Assembly (NCBI GenBank): GCA_963704565.1 | Contig: OY969917.1 | Location: forward strand, 2,046,001-2,110,000 | Direction of reading: 5' to 3' | Length of the DNA stretch: 64,000 bases | Origin: Rhodoblastus sp963704565 | GTDB lineage: Bacteria; Pseudomonadota; Alphaproteobacteria; Rhizobiales; Beijerinckiaceae | In this document: positions 16,097-24,894 of the stretch, in pieces | How positions within the stretch are numbered: the stretch's first letter is position 1 | How the letters are laid out: every line of letters starts with the position of its first letter | The notes under the pieces: generated by a model | What the model was told of the DNA's origin: nothing | Databases searched by the model: none | Seen by the model: the letters and a program-made list of their open reading frames with translations, nothing else | Program-made: the position numbers and the translations under genes

Positions 16097-16783
16097 TCAC
16101 ACGCCTGAACGCGCGGCCAGCCTCTTGTAAAGCCGCGCCGTCAGGCCGACGCCGAACAAAGGCGTCAGCAGATTGAGCACGGGCGTGGCGACAAACAGCG
16201 CGATCAGCAGGCCGGCGACGAAAACCGTCAAGCGATTGGCGCGGCGCAGGTCGCGCGCCGCGTCAAGCGGCATGAAACGCATCGCCGCGAGCTGAAAATA
16301 TTCCCGGCCGAACAGATAGGCGTTGGCGAAGACGAAGACCAGGGCGTTGACGCCGGGCAAGAGCCACAAGGCGAAGGCGACGAGATTGACCAGCAGCGCC
16401 ACGCCGGAAAATTTCAGCGTCAGAACCATCGAGGCCAGCGCCGGAACCGGCCGGCCGCGCCGCCCGTCGGCATAGATTTTCGCCTCGACATGATCGGCCA
16501 GCTCATCGAGAAAAAAACCGCCAACCAGCAAGGCGACGGGCGCGATCAGGAAGATCAGGCCGATGAACAGCCCCAACCCGGCGGCGATCTCGACTGCGGT
16601 CTTGAGCCAGGGCGCGCCGACGAACCAATGCGCGCCGCCGGTCGTCGCCCAGATCGCGAGCCGCTCCAGCCCCAGCCACAACAGGAAGAGCAGAACCAGG
16701 GTCAGGCCGAGCGACTTGAGCAGCACGGCGCGGAAGGGCGGCGTGAACATGTCGCGGAGGCTGGCGATGGCGTCGTCGATCAT
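16097..16783 (-). CDS. EI24-domain membrane protein (CysZ-like)
   Basis: A 228-residue integral membrane protein with about four hydrophobic segments (SLGLTLVLLFLLWLGL; GLFIGLIFLIAPVALLVGGF; GVALLVNLVAFALWLLPGV; VFVAGLLIALFVATPVL). Length and topology match the EI24/CysZ family, some members of which aid sulfate uptake. No cys genes are nearby, so the substrate is not implied. It precedes no obvious partner and ends four bases from the convergent NDUFA9 gene. Confidence 0.78.
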   Translation of the reverse strand: MIDDAIASLRDMFTPPFRAVLLKSLGLTLVLLFLLWLGLERLAIWATTGGAHWFVGAPWLKTAVEIAAGLGLFIGLIFLIAPVALLVGGFFLDELADHVEAKIYADGRRGRPVPALASMVLTLKFSGVALLVNLVAFALWLLPGVNALVFVFANAYLFGREYFQLAAMRFMPLDAARDLRRANRLTVFVAGLLIALFVATPVLNLLTPLFGVGLTARLYKRLAARSGV

Positions 16784-16811
16784 GGAGGCGCCCGGAAGTG
16801 AGGACTGGCGG

Positions 16812-17282
16812 TCAGGCCGCCGCGTCGGACGGCGGCGAGGCCTGGGTCAAGATCGCATAAAGCGCCGGCGCCTCGCGCGTCGCCCGAATTTTGGTCAGGA
16901 CCGCCGGATTGCGCAGCAGCCGGGCGATCACCGCCAGCGCCTTGAGATGATCGGCGCCGGCGTTTTCCGGCGCGATCAGGCCGAACAGGAGATCGACCGG
17001 CTGGCCGTCGATGGCCTCGAAGTCGATGCCCCGGTCGAGCCGGGCGAAAATGCCGAAAATGCGCGGCGCGTTGAGCAGTTTGCCATGCGGAATGGCGATG
17101 CCGTCGCCCAATCCGGTGGAATTCAGCTTTTCGCGCTGCATCCAGGCGTCGAAAATCTCGCGCGCCGGCAGGCCGGAGACCTCCGCCGCCTTTTCGCTCA
17201 ATTCCTGCAAGGCCTGCTTTTTGCCGTTCACTCGCAGCGAAGGCAGGATAGCCTCGGGAGCCAGAAGATTTTCAAGCGGCAT
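16812..17282 (-). CDS. ptsN: PTS IIA-like nitrogen-regulatory protein PtsN
   Basis: EIIA-Ntr of 156 residues, a phosphorelay regulator rather than a sugar transporter. The phosphorylatable histidine is in GDGIAIPHGKLLNAP at about residue 66. It receives phosphate from EI-Ntr via NPr/HPr and regulates potassium transport, ppGpp and PHB in relatives. It is the last gene of the classical rpoN-hpf-ptsN order. HPr, EIIA-Man and HprK lie elsewhere in the same window. Confidence 0.93.
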   Translation of the reverse strand: MPLENLLAPEAILPSLRVNGKKQALQELSEKAAEVSGLPAREIFDAWMQREKLNSTGLGDGIAIPHGKLLNAPRIFGIFARLDRGIDFEAIDGQPVDLLFGLIAPENAGADHLKALAVIARLLRNPAVLTKIRATREAPALYAILTQASPPSDAAA

Positions 17283-17428
17283 GAGGGTCGTTTTCCGTCA
17301 GAGCGCTGCGCGGGCGCCCGCCAGGGCAAAAAATGCGCCGGCGGCGCCGGCGCTCATGCAATCATCAGCGGCGGCGCGGACCACGCCCGAGGGGGCCCGC
17401 GCAGCCAGAAGCAAATATTGAGCCGCGA

Positions 17429-18022
17429 TCACGCGGAGCCTTTGGCGCCATTGGTCGGATCGACCCAGCCGATATTGCCGTCGAGCCGGCGGTAAATGAC
17501 GTTCACGCGGCCGGTGGTCGCATGACGGAAGACGAGAACGGGCGCGCCGCTCATGTCCAGATCCAGCACCGCGGCCGAAACCGAAAACTCCTGAAGCGTC
17601 TTTTCCGATTCGGCGACGACCAGGGGCTTGAATTCATGTTCGGCCGGCGCCTCCTCGGCCTCGTCGAGGGCGCCGAGCACGGTATAGCGGATCGGCTCGC
17701 CGGCGGGGGCGGCCTCGCGCTGGGTGGCGGAACGGTCCTTGAGCTTGCGCTTGTAACGCCGCAGGCGGCTTTCGATGCGAGCCGCCGTCTGGTCGAAGCT
17801 GGCGTAAACTTCCTGGGCGCGGCCTTCGGCCTGAAGGGTGACGCCGGAAGCCAGATGCAGCGTGCAATCGGTGCGGAAACCCGAGCCTTCCGGCTCGATC
17901 GTGACATGGCCGGTGATGGCGCCGTCGAAATATTTTCCGGTCGCGGCGTTCAGCTTCTCCGACACATGCGTGCGCAGAGCCTCGCCGATATTGATATTCT
18001 TGCCTGAGATCCGCAGGGCCAT
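17429..18022 (-). CDS. hpf: Long-form ribosome hibernation promoting factor
   Basis: A 197-residue long HPF. The N-terminal S30AE domain (LRISGKNINIGEALRTHVSE, residues 1-100) binds the 30S decoding region; the C-terminal dimerisation domain ends VIYRRLDGNIGWVDP. Long HPF dimerises 70S ribosomes into inactive 100S particles in stationary phase. The start at 18022 (MALRISGK) fits the family; the longer frame upstream has no match. It lies between rpoN and ptsN as in most proteobacteria. Confidence 0.93.
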   Translation of the reverse strand: MALRISGKNINIGEALRTHVSEKLNAATGKYFDGAITGHVTIEPEGSGFRTDCTLHLASGVTLQAEGRAQEVYASFDQTAARIESRLRRYKRKLKDRSATQREAAPAGEPIRYTVLGALDEAEEAPAEHEFKPLVVAESEKTLQEFSVSAAVLDLDMSGAPVLVFRHATTGRVNVIYRRLDGNIGWVDPTNGAKGSA

Positions 18023-18217
18023 CCGTTTTGTCCAATTCTGTAGAAAGCTGGCTGTCGGAGCCCCCCAAGCTCCGTGCGGTCGGCAGGCGCCGCCGCGAGA
18101 GGTTCGGGTTCGACCCCGATTTATTCGCAAAGCGTTAGAAGCCTCCGCGCCCGAAGTCAATAACGCTTCTCCGGCGCGCATTCGCGCCGCAAAACGCAAG
18201 CTTCGCCGCCGCCCGGC

Positions 18218-19774
18218 TCAAGGCGCCGCCGTCTGCTTCTCGCGCCGGCGTTCGACCGAGGAGGGAAGGCGCAGGCTCTCGCGATATTTGGCGACGGTGC
18301 GCCGGGCGATTTCGATCTGCTGCGCCTTGAGCTTTTCGACGATGGCGTCGTCGGAGAGAATGGCGTCGGGCGCTTCGGCGTCGATCATCTGCTTGATCTT
18401 GAAGCGCACCGCTTCGGCCGAATGGGCGTCGCCGCCGCCATGGGCGGAAATCGAGGCGGTGAAAAAATATTTCAGCTCGAACAGGCCGCGCGGCGTCTCG
18501 ATATATTTGTTCGACGTCACCCGGGACACCGTCAATTCATGCAGGCCGACCGCGTCGGCGATGTTTTTCAGGTTCAAGGGCCGCAAATGCGCCACGCCAT
18601 GGGCGAGAAAAGCGTCCTGGCGGCGCACGATCTCGGACGAGACCTTCAGAATGGTCCGCGCCCGCTGCTCCAGGCTCTTGGTCAGCCAGTTGGCGTTCTG
18701 CAGGCATTGCGACAGATAGCTCTTTTCCTCGTCGGCGCTCCCTTTTCGCGACACTTTCGCGGCATAGGTCTGGTTGACCAGGATGCGCGGCAAAGTCTCG
18801 GAATTCAGCTCAATCAGCCAGGAGCCGTCGCGCGCCGCGCGGACGATGACGTCGGGCGCGACCGGCTGAACCGTCGCCCCGCCGAAGGCGCGGCCGGGCT
18901 TGGGATCGAGCCGGCGGATTTCCGCCATCATGTCCTTGAGGTCGTCGTCGTCCACCCCGCAAATCTTGCGCAAGGCGGCGAAATCCCTTTTGGCGACCAG
19001 CGGCAGGTTCGCGACCATGGCGGCCATGGCCGGATCGAAACGGTCCTGCTCGCGCAATTGCAGCGCCAGACATTCGGCGAGGTCGCGCGCGCCGATTCCC
19101 GTCGGCTCGAAGGTCTGGACCAGAGCAATGGCCTCTTCGACCCGCTCGGGCGCGACGCCGAGCCTTTCGGCGATGTCCTCCGCGCTTTCGCGCAAGTAGC
19201 CGGCCTCGTCGATGGCGTCGATGACGGCGAGGCCGATCATCCGCTCGACCGGGTCGCCGGTCGCGATCGCCAGTTGCTCGTTTAAGAATTCCGCCAGACT
19301 GCTCCGGCTGGCGACATAGGCCTCGATATTGGGCGCCTCGCCACTGGCGTCGCCGCTGCCGGCCCCCGACCAGGCTGAATCAGAAAGTCCCAGATTTTCA
19401 AGGTTTTGCCGCTCGGCGGCGGGAGAAAGCTCGCGATCGCCGTCGAAAGCGTTCTCGACCTCCGTGCCGAGGCTTTCCGCCAAAGCTTGAGAGGAGGTCG
19501 CGAGTTGGGCGCTGCTCCAGTCGCCCTCGCCGGGATCGGCGGCAAGGCCGGGCGAATCGCCCGAAACGGGCTCGCTGGCGGCGTCGATCCCGGTCGGCGC
19601 CGGGTCCGGCCCCTCCTCGGCGCGCTCCAGAAGCGGATTGCGTTCAAGCTCTTCCTCGACAAAAGCCGCCAGCTCCGCGCTGGAGAACTGCAGCAGCTTG
19701 ATCGCCTGCAACAATTGCGGCGTCATCGCCAGAGTCTGACCCTGACGCAGCAGCATTTTGGCGATTAAAGCCAT
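18218..19774 (-). CDS. rpoN: RNA polymerase sigma-54 factor
   Basis: Sigma-54 of 518 residues. The glutamine-rich region I (QGQTLAMTPQLLQAIKLLQFS) binds bacterial enhancer-binding proteins, an acidic region II follows, and the RpoN box near the C-terminus reads ARRTVAKYRESL, which recognises the -24 element. The ATG at 19774 gives the standard N-terminus. It is preceded by lptB on the same strand, as is usual, with a 93-base gap in which a separate promoter could lie. Confidence 0.95.
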   Translation of the reverse strand: MALIAKMLLRQGQTLAMTPQLLQAIKLLQFSSAELAAFVEEELERNPLLERAEEGPDPAPTGIDAASEPVSGDSPGLAADPGEGDWSSAQLATSSQALAESLGTEVENAFDGDRELSPAAERQNLENLGLSDSAWSGAGSGDASGEAPNIEAYVASRSSLAEFLNEQLAIATGDPVERMIGLAVIDAIDEAGYLRESAEDIAERLGVAPERVEEAIALVQTFEPTGIGARDLAECLALQLREQDRFDPAMAAMVANLPLVAKRDFAALRKICGVDDDDLKDMMAEIRRLDPKPGRAFGGATVQPVAPDVIVRAARDGSWLIELNSETLPRILVNQTYAAKVSRKGSADEEKSYLSQCLQNANWLTKSLEQRARTILKVSSEIVRRQDAFLAHGVAHLRPLNLKNIADAVGLHELTVSRVTSNKYIETPRGLFELKYFFTASISAHGGGDAHSAEAVRFKIKQMIDAEAPDAILSDDAIVEKLKAQQIEIARRTVAKYRESLRLPSSVERRREKQTAAP

Positions 19775-19867
19775 GACGTACTCACCAAACCGGCGCGCCT
19801 CAGGCGCGGCCCAATTCTTGCTTACACATTTTCTCCCGCAACGGCCATGAAAAAAACGCCGCAAGCT

Positions 19868-20584
19868 TTACATGCGGAAACCTTCGCCGAGATAGAGGCG
19901 GCGCACGTCCGGATTGGCGACGATGTCGTCCGGATCGCCCTCGGTCAGCACATGGCCGGAATGGATGATATAGGCGCGGTCGATCAGGCCCAAGGTCTCG
20001 CGCACATTATGGTCGGTGATCAGCACGCCGATGCCGCGCCCCTTAAGATGCTGAACCAGATTCTGGATGTCGCCCACCGCGATCGGGTCGATGCCGGCGA
20101 AAGGCTCGTCGAGCAGCATGAACGAGGGATTGCTGGCGAGCGAGCGCGCGATCTCGCAGCGGCGCCGCTCGCCGCCCGAAAGGGCGATCGAGGGCGACTT
20201 GCGCAGGCGCTTGATGTCGAATTCCTCCAGCAGGGCTTCGAGCTGCTGGGCGCGGCGGTCGCGGTCGGGCTCGGCGATCTCCAGCACCGCGCGGATATTC
20301 TCCTCGACGGTCAGGCCCCGGAAGATCGAGGCTTCTTGCGGCAGATAGCCAATTCCGAGCCGGGCGCGGCGATACATGGGCAGGCCGGTGACGTCATGGC
20401 CGTCGAGTTCGATCATGCCCTTGTCGGGCTTGATCAGCCCGGTGATCATATAGAAGACCGTGGTCTTGCCGGCGCCATTGGGTCCGAGCAGGCCGACCAC
20501 CTCGCCGCGCCGGACGTTGAGGCTGACATCCTCCACGACCCGGCGGGCCTTGTAGCTTTTTCCCAGATGATGGACGTTGAGCAT
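19868..20584 (-). CDS. lptB: LPS export ABC transporter ATPase
   Basis: ATPase of the LptB2FGC complex that extracts LPS from the inner membrane. The 238 residues show Walker A GPNGAGKTTVFYM, signature ALSGGERRRCEIARSL and Walker B PSFMLLDEPFAGIDP. The length is standard. It lies downstream of lptC and lptA on the same strand, forming the usual lptC-lptA-lptB-rpoN order. Confidence 0.95.
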   Translation of the reverse strand: MLNVHHLGKSYKARRVVEDVSLNVRRGEVVGLLGPNGAGKTTVFYMITGLIKPDKGMIELDGHDVTGLPMYRRARLGIGYLPQEASIFRGLTVEENIRAVLEIAEPDRDRRAQQLEALLEEFDIKRLRKSPSIALSGGERRRCEIARSLASNPSFMLLDEPFAGIDPIAVGDIQNLVQHLKGRGIGVLITDHNVRETLGLIDRAYIIHSGHVLTEGDPDDIVANPDVRRLYLGEGFRM

Positions 20585-20617
20585 GGCCTGGCCGATCGGT
20601 CCGAAAGCTTGCGCCGG

Positions 20618-21244
20618 TCAGCGGGCGGCGGCGCCGGAAGCCGCGGGCGGCTGGGCGCCGGGCTTTGACGCATCGTCTTTGGGAATGATCAGACTATGGA
20701 CCCGGCCTTTCGATGTCACCACCGCCTGGCCGGTTGAAAGGTCGTAATCCAGCTTGTCGCCGCGCGTGACATTGTCGCCCTGCGACAGCGCGACATTGCC
20801 GAAGAGATAAAATTTGTCGTGCAGCTTGTCGTAAAGCAGCGAATTGCCGGTCCCGACCTGATCCTTGTTGGTCATCACGATCGGGCCCTTGCCCTCCATC
20901 TTGCGCACGCCGGAATTGGATCCCAGCGCCGGTCCCGACGCCGCCTTGGCGTCGCCTTGCTTGTTGTCGAAGAAAATGGTCAGAACCGTCGCCTTGAGGC
21001 GTGTGTCGCCCTGAATCACCACGACATTGCCGCTGTAGATCGCCTTCTGCTGCTTGTCGAAATAATTGAGCTTGTCGGCGGAAATATTGATCGGCTCATG
21101 GTTCGAGGCGCCGGGCAACAGCGTCGATCCTTGCGTCGCGCCTTTCGCGGCAGGCGCGCCTTTCGGCGCCGCGTCAGCGGGCGCGCCGGCGAGGATCAGC
21201 GCAAGCGCGGCTGCGGCCGAGGCGCGGAGGGGCAGGCGTTTCAT
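20618..21244 (-). CDS. lptA: Periplasmic LPS-transport protein LptA
   Basis: OstA-like periplasmic bridge protein of 208 residues. An N-terminal signal peptide (LRASAAAALALILAGAPADA) precedes the beta-jellyroll domain (INISADKLNYFDKQQKAIYSGNVVVIQGD starts about residue 53, seen in two parts: INISADKLNYFDKQ and YSGNVVVIQGD). It connects LptC in the inner membrane with LptD. The start overlaps the lptC stop by four bases, so the two are coupled. Confidence 0.92.
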   Translation of the reverse strand: MKRLPLRASAAAALALILAGAPADAAPKGAPAAKGATQGSTLLPGASNHEPINISADKLNYFDKQQKAIYSGNVVVIQGDTRLKATVLTIFFDNKQGDAKAASGPALGSNSGVRKMEGKGPIVMTNKDQVGTGNSLLYDKLHDKFYLFGNVALSQGDNVTRGDKLDYDLSTGQAVVTSKGRVHSLIIPKDDASKPGAQPPAASGAAAR

Positions 21245-21942
21245 GGCGTCGATTCCTTGAGTTCGGGCGCGGGCGGTTGTGGTTGCGCGGGCCGGCTGAA
21301 TTGCGATTTCACGTCGCCCGAAAAGGTGATCTCATCGCCATTGTCGCTCGAAGCCATGCCGTTCGCCTCGACCCAGCCATTGTCGAGCTCCAGGCGCACC
21401 GGCTCGTCCGAACTGAAAATATTGGCCTTGAAATCCATTTTCATCTTGCGCAGCGACAAAGTGAAATTCGTCCCCTTGATCCGGACATTGCCGGAAAGAG
21501 CGAGGGTTTGCGCCGCGCTGTCATAGACTCCGGCGTCGCCGAGAATGCGGGTTTCACCCCCATCCGCCATGTAAAGCTTGGCGTTGAGCTTGGTCAAAAC
21601 CGTCCGGTTCGGATTTTTTGGGCTCTGCACGCCGGTTTCGGCGATCACGTCATAGGGCTTGCCGTCGCGGCGCAGTCCGGTCATGCGCGGATGCGCCATG
21701 GTGATCTTGTCGCTGCTGATGCCGAGACTTTCGAGCGACAGATGAACCTCGCCCATGTTTTCGGCGCGGAACCAGGAATACCAGACGAGGCCGAAAGTGG
21801 CGGCCGCCGCGCCGATCAGAATGGCCCGGCGCAGCGTCCTGACGCGCGCGCTATGGCGCGCCGCCTCCCGGAAGGCGCCGACGCGTCGCGGAGAAGCGGC
21901 GTAAAGGTCTTCGCCGGTCCGTCCGTCGTCCTCTCTCGTCAT
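21241..21942 (-). CDS. lptC: LPS export protein LptC
   Basis: Bitopic inner-membrane protein of 233 residues. One transmembrane segment near residues 38-58 (AILIGAAAATFGLVWYSWF) is followed by a periplasmic jellyroll with ALSGNVRIKGTNFTL. It receives LPS from LptBFG and passes it to LptA. The ATG at 21942 is chosen from the family's short cytoplasmic N-terminus. It is coupled to lptA by ATGA overlap. Confidence 0.88.
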   Translation of the reverse strand: MTREDDGRTGEDLYAASPRRVGAFREAARHSARVRTLRRAILIGAAAATFGLVWYSWFRAENMGEVHLSLESLGISSDKITMAHPRMTGLRRDGKPYDVIAETGVQSPKNPNRTVLTKLNAKLYMADGGETRILGDAGVYDSAAQTLALSGNVRIKGTNFTLSLRKMKMDFKANIFSSDEPVRLELDNGWVEANGMASSDNGDEITFSGDVKSQFSRPAQPQPPAPELKESTP

Positions 21943-22089
21943 CGCCTGTCCCGCGCCGCCGCGACGCCCGCCGTCATCGGCCTGTCCTTTCGACGAATTC
22001 GCGCCGACGCCGATTAAAAAAGACCGAATGAATGTTTGCTGAACGCAAGGAAGTGCTCCAATCATGGCCTTTGCGCGGCGTCCCTGTGG

Positions 22090-22704
22090 TCAGCTATGCG
22101 CGAAAATGTCGATGTCCGGCCAGCCGATCAGATCGAGTTCGGCGCGCGCGGGCAGAAATTCGAAACAGGACTTGGCGATCGCCGCGCGTCCCTCGCGCGC
22201 GAGCAGCATGTCGAGCTTTTCGCGCAGGGCGTGGAGATGCAGCACGTCGGAGGCCGCGTAGGCAAGCTGCGCCTCGCTGAGCTTTTCGGCGCCCCAATCC
22301 GAACTCTGCTGCTGTTTCGAGATTTCGACGCCGATCAGATCGCGCGTCAGATCCTTCAGCCCGTGGCGGTCGGTATAGGTGCGGGTCAGGCGCGAGGCGA
22401 TCTTGGTGCAATAAACCGGGCCGACGCGCAGACCGAAGGTCTTTTGCAAAATCGCAAGATCGAATTGCGCGAAATGGAAAATCTTGGTCACCGCCGGATC
22501 GGCAAGCATGCGTACGAGATTGGGCGCCTGAGTTTGGCCCTGGGCGATCTGGACCAGATCGGCGTCGCCGTCGCCGCGCGAGAGCTGAACCAGGCACAGC
22601 CGGTCGCGATGCGGATTGAGTCCGAGGGTTTCGGTGTCGATGGCGACGCTCTCGCCCGGGCGATAATCGCCGGGCAGGTCGCCGTGGTGCAAGCGAATGG
22701 TCAT
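22090..22704 (-). CDS. rnd: Ribonuclease D-type 3'-5' exonuclease
   Basis: A 204-residue DEDDy exonuclease. Motif I is VAIDTETLGL, motif II FHFAQFDLAIL, and motif III YAASDVLHLHAL, with the tyrosine of the DEDDy class. It lacks the C-terminal HRDC domains of E. coli RNase D, the normal short form in alphaproteobacteria. It probably trims tRNA or other structured RNA 3' ends. The family commonly sits next to lptC in this order, as here. Confidence 0.9.
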   Translation of the reverse strand: MTIRLHHGDLPGDYRPGESVAIDTETLGLNPHRDRLCLVQLSRGDGDADLVQIAQGQTQAPNLVRMLADPAVTKIFHFAQFDLAILQKTFGLRVGPVYCTKIASRLTRTYTDRHGLKDLTRDLIGVEISKQQQSSDWGAEKLSEAQLAYAASDVLHLHALREKLDMLLAREGRAAIAKSCFEFLPARAELDLIGWPDIDIFAHS

Positions 22705-22771
22705 GACATATCCAGTGAAGCACGCCACGCCTAGCACCGCGACCGGGCGGCGGCAAGCGGAGCGCCTTTCC

Positions 22772-23194
22772 TCAATCGATATCCGGCTTTCCCCGCGCAA
22801 GCTTGGTGGCCCCGCGCTGTTTCTTGCCGTCGAGCCGGCGCTTCTTCGAGGCCAAAGTCGGCCGGGTCGGGCGGCGCGGCGGCGCCGGGGGGCGCGCGGC
22901 CTCGCGGATCAATGCGATTAGCCGCGCCAGTGCGTCGGCGCGGTTGCGCTCCTGGCTGCGGAATTTTTGCGCGAAAACGATCAGGTCGCCATTGGCGGCG
23001 AGCCGGCGCCCCGCGAGCACGGCGAGCCGGGCGCGAACCGGCTCGGGCAGATTTGGCGATGCGAAAATATTGAACCGCAACTGGACGGCGGATTCGACCT
23101 TTTGCACATTCTGGCCGCCGGGGCCGGAGGCGCGCAAAAAATCCTCGCGCAATTCGGACTCGTCCAGCGCAATGGAGGCTGTGATCCTGATCAT
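22772..23194 (-). CDS. arfB: Alternative ribosome-rescue factor ArfB
   Basis: Peptidyl-tRNA hydrolase of the YaeJ/ICT1 family, 140 residues. The catalytic GGQ lies in SGPGGQNVQKVES at about residue 25, and the basic C-terminal tail (SKKRRLDGKKQRGATK) would occupy the empty mRNA channel of stalled ribosomes. The ATG at 23194 gives the typical MIRIT start. It lies 67 bases upstream of rnd on the same strand. Confidence 0.92.
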   Translation of the reverse strand: MIRITASIALDESELREDFLRASGPGGQNVQKVESAVQLRFNIFASPNLPEPVRARLAVLAGRRLAANGDLIVFAQKFRSQERNRADALARLIALIREAARPPAPPRRPTRPTLASKKRRLDGKKQRGATKLARGKPDID

Positions 23195-23333
23195 GGGTTC
23201 CGCGTCCCGTCGCCGCCTGAATCCGACTATTGCGCCGGACTGTCGCCGATTGGCCACAGTCGGGCGCGGGCTTTCTGTCTAATATGAGAGCCGGGGCCGC
23301 CGCCAGAAATTTCGAGACCAAGTTCGCAAGCTC

Positions 23334-24524
23334 ATGATCGACCGCCACAAAGCAGACAAAGCGTCGGAGGACGCCGCCAATCTCCTGCTCAGGATCGCCG
23401 TGGCGGCGGCTTTCGTTGCGACGCCCTTCTTTCAGCTTTTCTCGCAGCGCGCGATTTTCATCCTGCCGCCGATCGCCGGCGCGCTCATTCTGGTCGCGGG
23501 CGTCACGCTCGCGCCGAAACTGAAATTGCGCGACATTTTCGCCTTCCTGCTGTCGCCGCTCGGCCTCGCCGCGTCCTTCCTCGTCTTCTGGATGCTGTTG
23601 TCCCTGGCATGGACGCCCTTTCCCGGCGAGGCCTCGGCGCGGCTGATCAAGTCGCTGCTGACCCTCGCCTGCGTCCTGCCGGCCATGGCTTCCCTGCCCG
23701 CCCGCGCGCGGGCCGCAAATCTCTATTTCCTGCCGCTGGGCGTGGCTCTCACCGCCGTGGCGGCGCTGATTTTCGCGACCCCCGTCCTTTCCGGCGGCGC
23801 CGAATCCGAGACCCAGGAAAATCTGGCCATCGGCATGGAGGCGGCGCTTCTGCTGCTGTGGCCGGCGCTGGCGACGACCCATTTGCGCGGGCGCGCGACC
23901 CTCTCGGCAGCACTGGTGATCGTCGCCGTCGCGGCGGCGGTCTCGGTTCCGACGCCGGGCGCGCTGGCCGCGACCGCGCTGGCGGCGATCGCCTGCGTCC
24001 TCGCCTGGCGCGACCCCCAACTCGCCGGCCGCTGGATCGGGCGGCTGGCGGCGGCCGTCGTCTTTTTCGCGCCGCTGGCGCCGCTGCTGCTCAATCTCAA
24101 AAGCGGGCACAACCCGCCGCAATGGCTGGTCAGCCTGAAAATCTGGCGCTGGCAGATCGCCCACGACGGCCTGCGCGTGATCACCGGCCACGGCTATAAT
24201 TTCGTCAGTTCGGGCTATTGGCGCGGCTATCTGCCGCCACAGGCGCCTCGCTCCATGCTGTTCGAGGCCTGGACCGACCTCGGACTGGTCGGCGCGGCGG
24301 CGACCGCCATCCTGATCCGGCTGGCCTATCAGGCGGCGGCCGACCAATCCCGGCGGCTCGCGCCGTTCTGGATCGCCGCTTTGACTTATGTCTCCATCAT
24401 GGGGCTGCTCGGCCTCGCCACCACCCAGGCGTGGTGGATCACCATGCTGGCCCTCGCGCTCACCGCTTTCGCCTTCGTGACGCGCGGCGACTACAAGACG
24501 TCGCGGCCCAGCGCGCCGCGGTGA
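23334..24524 (+). CDS. O-antigen ligase/polymerase-like membrane protein
   Basis: A 396-residue polytopic protein with about ten hydrophobic segments and a large loop near residues 255-320 (WRWQIAHDGLRVITGHGYNFV) followed by PRSMLFEAWTDLGLVGAAA, the layout of the Wzy_C/O-antigen-ligase family, in which the loop helps bind the polyprenyl-linked donor. It probably ligates or polymerises a surface glycan, but no glycan genes are adjacent. The C-terminus is four bases from the convergent arsC stop. Confidence 0.75.
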   Translation: MIDRHKADKASEDAANLLLRIAVAAAFVATPFFQLFSQRAIFILPPIAGALILVAGVTLAPKLKLRDIFAFLLSPLGLAASFLVFWMLLSLAWTPFPGEASARLIKSLLTLACVLPAMASLPARARAANLYFLPLGVALTAVAALIFATPVLSGGAESETQENLAIGMEAALLLLWPALATTHLRGRATLSAALVIVAVAAAVSVPTPGALAATALAAIACVLAWRDPQLAGRWIGRLAAAVVFFAPLAPLLLNLKSGHNPPQWLVSLKIWRWQIAHDGLRVITGHGYNFVSSGYWRGYLPPQAPRSMLFEAWTDLGLVGAAATAILIRLAYQAAADQSRRLAPFWIAALTYVSIMGLLGLATTQAWWITMLALALTAFAFVTRGDYKTSRPSAPR

Positions 24525-24528
24525 AGAT

Positions 24529-24888
24529 TCAAGGCAGCACGTCGCGGACCGTTTCCTTGGGGCGGCACAGGCGCGCGCCCTTGGGACTGACGACGATCGG
24601 CCGCTCGATCAGCACCGGATGGGCGGCGATGGCCGCGAAAATCGCGTCGTCGGACAAAGTGGGATCGGCGAGTCCCAGTTCGGCGTAAGGCGGCGCCTTG
24701 ATCCGCAGAATATTGCGGACCTTCAGCCCGGCGCGCGCCACAATCTTTTCCAGTTCCGCCCGGCTCGGCGGATTTTTGAGATATTCGACAATATTCGGCT
24801 CGATTCCGGCCTCGCGAATCATGTCCAGCACATGGCGCGACGTGCTACAGGCCGGATTGTGATAGATCGTGACCTCGAAAGCGCTCAT
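24529..24888 (-). CDS. arsC: ArsC-family arsenate reductase
   Basis: A 119-residue glutaredoxin-coupled reductase-like protein. The catalytic cysteine is in YHNPACSTSRHVLDMI (about residue 11), and the arginines of the oxyanion site appear in ERPIVVSPKGARLCRP. It would reduce arsenate to arsenite. No arsR, acr3 or arsB is nearby, so it may be an orphan or a related YffB-type protein. It ends the ABC-F gene's transcription unit, six bases downstream of it. Confidence 0.88.
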   Translation of the reverse strand: MSAFEVTIYHNPACSTSRHVLDMIREAGIEPNIVEYLKNPPSRAELEKIVARAGLKVRNILRIKAPPYAELGLADPTLSDDAIFAAIAAHPVLIERPIVVSPKGARLCRPKETVRDVLP

Positions 24889-24894
24889 CCTGTC